7,467 nucleotides of DNA from JBFXAN01 sp050184225. Its GTDB lineage: Bacteria > Chloroflexota > Dehalococcoidia > CAUJGQ01. Below, one piece after another: positions 1 through 4,258 of this stretch. The translations under genes were made by a program, and so were the position numbers. The DNA is taken from the NCBI GenBank assembly GCA_050184225.1, contig JBFXAN010000243.1:1-7467 (forward strand), given 5' to 3'. The notes under the pieces are model-generated. The model was not told where the DNA came from and did not search any database. It saw nothing but the letters and a program-made list of their open reading frames with translations. Within the stretch, counting starts at the first letter, position 1. The number at the start of each line of letters is the position of its first letter.

Positions 1-79
1 CACGGCCGAGGTGCTTGGCAATGAAATGGGACTGACGCGCGAGGAACTGGCGGCGTTGATGGGGGCGCGGGTGATCTGA
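1..79 (+). CDS. C-terminal end of a probable class III (CaiB/BaiF) CoA-transferase, 5' part outside the window
   Basis: An open frame runs in from the left edge (first full codon at base 2) and stops at TGA 77-79, giving 25 residues. It reads T-A-E-V-L-G-N-E-M-G-L-T-R-E-E-L-A-A-L, then M-G-A-R-V-I. This matches the usual tail of class III CoA-transferases: a 'lG.h..eVL.e.lGls.eEiaaL...gvi' segment that ends the protein. The complete gene downstream ends with an equivalent segment (L-L-G-E-H-N-D-F-V-L-R-E-V-L-G-Y). The family would transfer CoA between an acyl-CoA donor and a free acid in the cytoplasm. The catalytic Asp region lies outside the window, so activity cannot be judged. The call rests on 25 residues and on the neighbour's identity. 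It would make this a tandem pair. Confidence 0.6.
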   Translation, partial: TAEVLGNEMGLTREELAALMGARVI

Positions 80-80
80 C

Positions 81-127
81 GGACCCCTCCCCCGACCCCT
101 CCCCTCGCTGACGCGCGGAGTGGGGAG
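81..127. repeat. Left copy of an inverted G/C-run element (hairpin, possible G-quadruplex on the - strand)
   Basis: It starts two bases after the stop of the upstream gene. The + strand shows C-runs at 84-87, 89-93, 96-99 and 101-104, so the - strand carries four G-runs of 4-5 separated by 1-2 bases, a textbook G-quadruplex pattern. The element also folds on itself: CTCCCC (99-104) is complementary to GGGGAG (122-127). Its reverse complement closely matches bases 206-248, just before the next start codon. It could act as a transcription end structure, but no T-tract follows. Confidence 0.5.
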
Positions 128-205
128 CCGGATCAACCGACGATTGACAGTATCGCGTCTGGATGTCCGCGAGAGGCGGTCACGATCAACTATCGTCACT
201 CAGTA

Positions 206-248
206 GTCCCCGCTCCAAGGCGTTGGGGCGGGTCGGGGGTGGGGTCCG
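206..248. repeat. Right copy of the inverted G/C-run element, hairpin in the CoA-transferase leader
   Basis: Bases 225-247 match the reverse complement of 81-104 at about 21 of 24 positions (two substitutions, one missing G). The C-run to the left (208-216) also corresponds to the copy at 118-127. In RNA, CCCGCTCC (209-216) pairs with GGGGCGGG (225-232): 8 base pairs with one G-U, and an 8-base loop. G-runs at 225-228, 230-232, 235-239 and 241-244 form a G-quadruplex pattern on the mRNA strand that ends 6 bases before ATG 251. It overlaps the place where the ribosome binding site should be. Confidence 0.5.
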
Positions 249-250
249 AG

Positions 251-1549
251 ATGAATCAACACGAGCCGTTGCCACTGACTGGGATTCGGGTGGCTGACTT
301 CAGCTGGTTTGGTGCGGGGCCGATCGCCGGGGAGGTGTTTGCCAACCTCGGGGCCGAGGTGATTCGGGTTGAGTCCGAATCGCATATGGATGGCCTGCGG
401 AAGGGTCAGCCGGTGCCGCCGGGAGCGGAGGGGCCGAACGTCTCCGGCTACTTCAACAATTTCAATGCGGGGAAGCTCTCCTTCACGCTCAACCTCAGCC
501 TGCCGGAGGCGCGGACCGTCGCGCTCGATCTCCTGGCGAAGTCGGACGTGATGATCGAGAATTACACGCCGCGCGTGATCGAGAAGTGGGGTTTGACTTA
601 TGACGAGGTGGTGAAGGTCAACCCGCGGATTATCTACGCGAACATGCCGATGCAAGGGACATGGGGACCCCATCGTGACTTCCTCGGGTTCGGCGGTGTG
701 CTGGCGCCGGTGACGGGTTTCACCTATCTGGCCGGCTGGCCGGACCGGACGCCGATCGGCGTGGGCACGAACTACCCGGACTATGTGATCAACCCCGGTC
801 ACTGTGTCGTCGCCGTGCTGGCGGCGCTGCGGTACCGGGAACGGACCGGGAAGGGGCAGCGGATCGAACTGGCGCAGGTCGAGTCGACTGTTTCGGCGCT
901 CGGCCCGGCGGTGATGGAGTATGCCGTCAATGGGCGTGTGCCGGAGCGGAATGGGAACCGGATTGCCTATGCCGCGCCGCATGGCGTGTTTCCGTGTTTG
1001 CCGCGCGAGCAGCAGGGCAACCTGACGGCCCGGCAACAGACGTCGGCAGGCGGCAGCAACGGCCGAATGATGGAGGACCGCTGGGTCGCGATCACCGTCT
1101 TCCATGACGACCAGTGGGAGGCGCTGAAGGATGTCATGGGGCGTCCGGCCTGGGCCGATAGCGAGGAGTTCGCGACGCTGCTCGGCCGCAAGGCAGCTGA
1201 GGATGCGCTGGAAGAGCACATCGCTCAGTGGACGCGGACGCTATCGCCGGAGGAGGCAATGCGATTGCTCCAGGCGCGCGGTGTGCCGGCGGGGGTGGTC
1301 CAGACCGCCGAGGATGTGCTCGATCACGACGAGCACCTGAAGGCGCGGGAGTATTACGTCTATCTCGACCACCCGGAGGCGGGGCGCAATGCCTACGACG
1401 GCCCGCAGTTCCGGCTATCGGAAACACCAGCGAAGCTACAGGACCGAGCGCCGCTGCTCGGAGAGCACAACGACTTCGTCCTCCGCGAGGTGCTCGGCTA
1501 TGACGACGACCGCATCGCCGAGTTGCTGGTGAACCAGGTGGTGTACTAG
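251..1549 (+). CDS. Class III (CaiB/BaiF family) CoA-transferase
   Basis: The 432-residue protein fits the roughly 400-residue family. These cytoplasmic enzymes move CoA from an acyl-CoA to a carboxylic acid through an aspartyl-CoA thioester. The N-terminus has the family signature G-I-R-V-A-D-F-S, then A-G-P, L-G-A-E-V-I-R-V-E. A 'G-T-N-Y-P-D-Y' segment places the probable catalytic Asp at residue 177, close to Asp169 of formyl-CoA transferase. R-G-V-P-A-G-V-V (from about 343) and the L-L-G-E-H-N tail are also typical. ATG 251 was chosen; an in-frame GTG at 239 would add four residues (M-G-S-E) but lies within a G-run. The upstream gene appears to be a second family member, and a thiolase-DUF35 pair follows after 116 bases. 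Class III transferases can work as two-gene heteromers (BbsEF, SmtAB). The substrate cannot be deduced. Confidence 0.93.
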   Translation: MNQHEPLPLTGIRVADFSWFGAGPIAGEVFANLGAEVIRVESESHMDGLRKGQPVPPGAEGPNVSGYFNNFNAGKLSFTLNLSLPEARTVALDLLAKSDVMIENYTPRVIEKWGLTYDEVVKVNPRIIYANMPMQGTWGPHRDFLGFGGVLAPVTGFTYLAGWPDRTPIGVGTNYPDYVINPGHCVVAVLAALRYRERTGKGQRIELAQVESTVSALGPAVMEYAVNGRVPERNGNRIAYAAPHGVFPCLPREQQGNLTARQQTSAGGSNGRMMEDRWVAITVFHDDQWEALKDVMGRPAWADSEEFATLLGRKAAEDALEEHIAQWTRTLSPEEAMRLLQARGVPAGVVQTAEDVLDHDEHLKAREYYVYLDHPEAGRNAYDGPQFRLSETPAKLQDRAPLLGEHNDFVLREVLGYDDDRIAELLVNQVVY

Positions 1550-1555
1550 AGAGCT

Positions 1556-1656
1556 GTTAGCTGTTAATCATTAGCCGTTAGCCGTTAGGATGCATCAGCG
1601 GTTTCGGACGAAATATCGAGCCAAGGGGCAACGACTAATGGCTAATGGCTAATGGT
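1556..1656. repeat. Two opposed heptamer arrays forming a long potential stem in the thiolase leader
   Basis: The left array (1556-1589) has 7-base units GTTAGCT, GTTAATC, ATTAGCC, GTTAGCC and a partial GTTAGG. The right array (1634-1654) has ACTAATG, GCTAATG, GCTAATG, the same motif on the other strand. In RNA, 1567-1588 pairs with 1635-1656 without interruption: 22 base pairs, three of them G-U, around a 46-base loop. The loop holds a small TTTC/GAAA hairpin (1602-1613). The right arm covers an upstream ATG (1645) and the beginning of the ribosome binding site used by ATG 1666. It may be a dispersed heptamer repeat, a translational control stem or both. Confidence 0.65.
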
Positions 1657-1662
1657 GGTGAT
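1653..1662 (+). promoter_or_regulatory. Ribosome binding site deciding the thiolase start at 1666
   Basis: TGGTGGTGAT matches the extended Shine-Dalgarno AGGAGGTGAT at 8 of 10 positions and lies 3 bases before ATG 1666 (the GGTGG core is about 7 away). The longer frame from ATG 1645 would begin inside the heptamer array and add only M-A-N-G-G-D-L, which is the repeat read through. That longer start has no purine-rich site of its own. Confidence 0.55.
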
Positions 1663-1665
1663 TTG

Positions 1666-2844
1666 ATGGTTTCGATCAAGGGTCGCGCAGCGATTACTGG
1701 TCTTGGCATCACGGACATGGGGCGGATCTACGGCCATGACGCGAACTGGTTTGCGGCGGAGGCGATCACGTCCGCGATCGAGGACGCTGGGCTGACGAAG
1801 GGGGATATTGACGGGTTGCTCGTGAATCCGGGCATCGGTCAGGCGGGGGCGATCGGGTTACCGCTGGCAAACACGCTCGGGTTCAATCAGCTGCGACTGC
1901 TCAACCATATGAACGCCGCCGGGTCGACCGTTGCACAGATGGTGCAGTATGCGTCATTCGCGGTGACGCAGGGGCTGGCGAACCATGTCGTGTGCGTCTT
2001 TGCCGACGCGCCGCTGCAGGCGCCGGGATCCTCCGGGGCGGCGTATGCGCGACCGAGCGCGCCGAAGGGAATGGCGTCGCTACCGGCGGCGTACGGGCTG
2101 TTCAGCGTCAACGCGCAGTATGCGCTGGCGGCGCGGCGGCACATGGAGCTGTACGGCACGACCAACGATCAGCTCGGCGCGATCGCGGTGAGCACGCGCG
2201 CCTGGGCGACGATGAACCCACGGGCGCAGATGCGGGAGGCGATCGACCTGGAGGACTATCACAACTCCCGCTGGATCATGGAGCCGTTCCACCTGCTCGA
2301 TTGCTGCCTCGTGTCGAATGGGGCGGTGGCGGTTGTGGTCAGCGCGGCGGAGCGGGCGAAGGATATGCGGCAGCCGCCCGCCTATGTTTGGGGAATGGGA
2401 CAGGGACACCACGCGACCGTGAACCGGCGCGGTTGGGATCCGGATGTGACGAGCGCGGCAAGCATCGCGAAGGAGTCGGCGTTCCGGATGGCCGAGATCG
2501 AGCTTGGCGACATCGACATCTGCGAGCTCTACGACTGCTATACGTATACGGTGCTCGTGACATTGGAGGATTACGGCTTCTGCAAAAAGGGCGAGGGCGG
2601 ACCCTTTGTCGCCGATGGGAAGCTCGGGCCGGGCGGGTCGCTGCCGACGAATACCGGTGGTGGGCAGTTGTCCGGCTACTACATGTGGGGGATGACGCCA
2701 CTCTCTGAGGGTGTGATTCAGACGCGCGGTCAGGCCGGCGAGCGGCAGGTGCCGAAGCATGACTTCGTCCTTGTCACCGGCAACGGCGGGATTCTCAACT
2801 ATCACGGCTGCCTGATCCTCAGCCCGCACGCGGTGAGCGCATGA
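1666..2844 (+). CDS. Thiolase-superfamily protein, SCP-x/Ltp2-like, without the usual nucleophilic cysteine
   Basis: The 392-residue protein has a thiolase fold: an N-terminal R-A-A-I-T-G-L-G strand, a central active-site loop, and a C-terminal glycine loop. Where biosynthetic and degradative thiolases have Cys-Ala-Ser-Gly (about residue 89), this one reads N83-A-A-G86. The C-terminal loop is T371-G-N-G-G375 instead of Cys-x-Gly-Gly-Gly. The motif E287-L-Y-D-C-Y292, then L-E-D-Y-G-F-C-K-K-G-E-G-G, and N329-T-G-G-G-Q-L-S-G-Y-Y-M-W-G-M343 are typical of the SCP-x/Ltp2 branch, where Tyr replaces the histidine of the G-H-P motif. Ltp2 is a retro-aldolase acting with a DUF35 protein, and the next gene here encodes DUF35 with an ATGA overlap. 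A C-C bond-cleaving role on a CoA ester is inferred. The substrate is unknown, and annotation as plain acetyl-CoA acetyltransferase would be misleading. Confidence 0.88.
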   Translation: MVSIKGRAAITGLGITDMGRIYGHDANWFAAEAITSAIEDAGLTKGDIDGLLVNPGIGQAGAIGLPLANTLGFNQLRLLNHMNAAGSTVAQMVQYASFAVTQGLANHVVCVFADAPLQAPGSSGAAYARPSAPKGMASLPAAYGLFSVNAQYALAARRHMELYGTTNDQLGAIAVSTRAWATMNPRAQMREAIDLEDYHNSRWIMEPFHLLDCCLVSNGAVAVVVSAAERAKDMRQPPAYVWGMGQGHHATVNRRGWDPDVTSAASIAKESAFRMAEIELGDIDICELYDCYTYTVLVTLEDYGFCKKGEGGPFVADGKLGPGGSLPTNTGGGQLSGYYMWGMTPLSEGVIQTRGQAGERQVPKHDFVLVTGNGGILNYHGCLILSPHAVSA

Positions 2845-3251
2845 CGACGAATCCCACACCACCGATACCCGTGGCCGACGACGCGTCGGCGCCGTTCTTC
2901 GCAGGCGCCGCCGCCGGCAGGCTGATGCTGATGCGCTGTGTCGCCTGCGGCACGCATCGTTATCCAGCACGCGACCGCTGCGATGTCTGCTGGTCAACGG
3001 AGACGGAATGGGTGGAGGCGAGCGGCCGCGCGAGCTTGCACTCGTGGGTCGTTTTCCATCAGGTGTATCATCTCGCATTTGCCGATCGGGTTCCGTATAA
3101 CGTTGCTGTTGTGGAACTTGAAGAAGGGCCAAGAATTACAACGAATGTGATCGATTGTGAATTGGACGACTTGAAGGCGGGAATGGCATTGATCGTTATG
3201 TTCGAGGAAATCGCCGAAGGCATGGCGATGGCCAAGTTTCGACCGACTTGA
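2841..3251 (+). CDS. DUF35 family zinc-ribbon/OB-fold protein, probable partner subunit of the thiolase-like enzyme
   Basis: The protein has 136 residues, the normal size for DUF35. Residues 18-28 form the helix that usually precedes the ribbon. Then comes a rubredoxin-like zinc ribbon with C33-x2-C36 and C47-x2-C50, followed by an OB-fold beta domain from about 60 (S-W-V-V-F-H, V-P-Y-N-V-A-V-V-E-L). Its ATG overlaps the thiolase TGA (ATGA at 2841-2844), which points to translational coupling and a fixed ratio. In known pairs (ChsH2 DUF35-Ltp2, BbsA-BbsB, archaeal thiolase-DUF35), this protein helps build the CoA/acyl channel of the thiolase-fold partner. Codon use changes inside the gene: bases 3001-3060 are about 65% GC by count, whereas 3061-3240 are 45-50%. 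The reading frame and fold continue across the change. Confidence 0.9.
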   Translation: MTTNPTPPIPVADDASAPFFAGAAAGRLMLMRCVACGTHRYPARDRCDVCWSTETEWVEASGRASLHSWVVFHQVYHLAFADRVPYNVAVVELEEGPRITTNVIDCELDDLKAGMALIVMFEEIAEGMAMAKFRPT

Positions 3252-3259
3252 TGATGGCT

Positions 3260-3284
3260 GGTTAACAACAGTTGTCTGTCAACC
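3260..3284. repeat. Small palindrome after the DUF35 gene
   Basis: ACAAC-A-GTTGT (3265-3275) is a perfect 11-base inverted repeat. It is nested in a looser GGTT (3260-3263)/AACC (3281-3284) pair. It lies 9 bases after the stop codon. The one-base centre fits an operator dyad better than an RNA hairpin, and no T-tract follows, so it is not a convincing terminator. Confidence 0.3.
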
Positions 3285-3324
3285 CGTACTTTAGTCCGCC
3301 TGTGTTCAGTCTCTTGTCGGGCCA

Positions 3325-3343
3325 ACCGATAGGGGCTTTCGGT
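3325..3343 (+). terminator. Possible weak stem-loop between the catabolic genes and the ABC operon
   Basis: ACCGA (3325-3329) pairs with TCGGT (3339-3343). After a T-T mismatch, AG (3331-3332) pairs with CT (3336-3337) around GGG. The stem is short and lacks a following T-run. A termination role is suggested only by its position between two functionally unrelated gene groups. Confidence 0.2.
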
Positions 3344-3353
3344 GTACTGTAGA

Positions 3354-3387
3354 TCTGGCAGAGAATGATTCTCAGGTGGTCTGGCAG
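3354..3387. promoter_or_regulatory. Fur-like 7-1-7 palindrome flanked by an 8-base direct repeat
   Basis: GAGAAT-G-ATTCTC (3361-3373) is a perfect inverted repeat with a single central base. Including the flanking A on each side (3360-3374), it matches the Fur 7-1-7 consensus TGATAATNATTATCA at 11 of 14 defined positions. The direct repeat TCTGGCAG occurs at 3354-3361 and 3380-3387 on either side. The site lies 44 bases before the ABC ATPase start and 22 before its ribosome binding site core. That would suit an operator controlling the ABC operon. No clear -35/-10 pair is visible near it. Confidence 0.4.
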
Positions 3388-3403
3388 TCAAACGGCGCCG
3401 GCC

Positions 3404-3410
3404 GGGAGGT
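3404..3410 (+). promoter_or_regulatory. Strong ribosome binding site deciding the ABC ATPase start at 3418
   Basis: GGGAGGT lies 7 bases before ATG 3418, which is ideal spacing. An in-frame GTG at 3376 would extend the protein by 14 residues but begins inside the flank of the palindrome and has no purine-rich site at useful distance. Confidence 0.8.
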
Positions 3411-3417
3411 CAAGACG

Positions 3418-4161
3418 ATGGCAGCGACCCGTGCCCAAGAGCGGGAGCAGGGCGCCCAGACGGATTCGCGCGCGATCATCGATGCGCAGCGCGTGGTGAA
3501 GACCTATGACACGGGCGAGGTGAAGGTCCAGGCATTGCGCGGCGTCTCCTTGCAGGTTCCGCGCGGCGAGATGGTGGCGATTATGGGACCGTCCGGCTGC
3601 GGCAAGACCACCCTGCTCAACTGCCTCAGCGGTCTGGATACGATCGACGCCGGCACGATCCTGATCGACGGGACCGACATCAACACGCTCAACGACAATG
3701 CCAAGACGACGTATCGCGCCCGGAACATGGGCTTCGTCTTCCAGTTCTACAACCTGCTGCCCGTGCTCTCCGCAGTCGAGAACGTCGAACTGCCCCTGGT
3801 CGTGTCGGGGATTGCCGGCAAGGAGGCGCGGCAGCGCGCGCTGGCGGCATTGGAGCAGGTGGGATTGAAGGAATGGGCGGGACATCGCCCGGCCCAGCTG
3901 TCGGGCGGGCAACGGCAGCGGGTGACGATCGCCCGCGCCCTCGTCAACGACCCGGCGATCGTCTGGGCGGACGAGCCGACCGGGGATCTGGACTCGACCA
4001 CCGCCGACGAGATCATGCAGTTGCTGCACGACCTGAACGCGCGCAACCAGCAGACGTTCGTGATCGTCACCCACGACCCCGGCATCGGCGCCCGTTGCCA
4101 CCGGATCGTCCGAATGAAGGACGGTGAAATTGTTGGCGAGGAACGGACCGCCGCGGTGTAG
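3418..4161 (+). CDS. ABC transporter ATP-binding protein, MacB/LolD family
   Basis: The 247-residue cytoplasmic ATPase would power the permease encoded next. All nucleotide-binding motifs are intact: Walker A G57-P-S-G-C-G-K-T-T65, Q-loop Q109 (F-V-F-Q-F-Y-N-L-L-P), signature L161-S-G-G-Q165, Walker B ending D185-E186 in the family-typical A-D-E-P-T-G-D-L-D, and switch His219 (V-T-H-D). The Q-F-Y-N-L-L-P and P-T-G-D-L-D-S segments are characteristic of the MacB/LolD/FtsE group, which drives mechanical coupling across the membrane rather than import through a channel. A polar N-terminal tail of about 18 residues precedes the first beta strand. The permease follows after 97 bases, separated by a stem-loop. 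No MacA-like adaptor or lipoprotein gene is in view. Confidence 0.95.
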   Translation: MAATRAQEREQGAQTDSRAIIDAQRVVKTYDTGEVKVQALRGVSLQVPRGEMVAIMGPSGCGKTTLLNCLSGLDTIDAGTILIDGTDINTLNDNAKTTYRARNMGFVFQFYNLLPVLSAVENVELPLVVSGIAGKEARQRALAALEQVGLKEWAGHRPAQLSGGQRQRVTIARALVNDPAIVWADEPTGDLDSTTADEIMQLLHDLNARNQQTFVIVTHDPGIGARCHRIVRMKDGEIVGEERTAAV

Positions 4162-4186
4162 CGCTGTCACAGCCACGCACGTCACG

Positions 4187-4230
4187 CGCCACGCCGTGCG
4201 GCCCAAGTCGCGGGCGTGGCGGTTTGTTGT
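4187..4230 (+). terminator. Stem-loop with T-rich tail between ATPase and permease, possible attenuator
   Basis: CGCCACGCC (4187-4195) is perfectly complementary to GGCGTGGCG (4213-4221) across a 17-base loop. The stem is followed by GTTTGTTGT (4222-4230), a T-rich but interrupted tail. This resembles an imperfect intrinsic terminator 25 bases after the ATPase stop. In an operon it could reduce permease transcript relative to ATPase or protect the upstream message from decay. The large loop and broken T-run make complete termination unlikely. Confidence 0.4.
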
Positions 4231-4258
4231 CCGCGGCAGCGCATGAGGACGGACTGCG

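Noticed and set aside
144..149. TTGACA, a perfect -35 hexamer, upstream of the CoA-transferase gene
   Set aside because: No acceptable -10 hexamer lies 16-18 bases downstream (the region is GTCCGCGAG). The nearest TAT-like sequence is over 40 bases away. I do not call a promoter.
182..196. ACGAT-caact-ATCGT inverted repeat in the 80-250 gap
   Set aside because: Five-base arms are expected by chance in a window this size, and nothing nearby supports an operator.
239..250. GTG start at 239 for the CoA-transferase
   Set aside because: It would begin inside a G-run with no separate ribosome binding site and adds only four residues not typical of the family. ATG 251 is preferred, with some doubt.
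200..1219. Long open frames on the - strand opposite the CoA-transferase, and similar ones opposite the thiolase (2080-3132), ATPase (3388-4458) and permease (4562-5374, 5867-6769)
   Set aside because: They are Arg/His/Pro-rich translations typical of the antisense of GC-rich genes, show no recognisable domains and lie entirely or mostly over well-supported + strand genes.
1645..1665. ATG 1645 as the thiolase start
   Set aside because: The extra seven residues are the heptamer repeat translated, and the good ribosome binding site at 1653-1662 serves ATG 1666.
1666..2844. Calling the thiolase-fold gene acetyl-CoA acetyltransferase
   Set aside because: Both cysteine loops needed for thiolase chemistry are changed.
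3251..3417. A -35/-10 promoter for the ABC operon
   Set aside because: Candidates such as TTGTCT (3272) or TTGTCG (3314) have no matching -10 at proper spacing, and TACTGT (3345) has no -35. A promoter is likely but cannot be placed.
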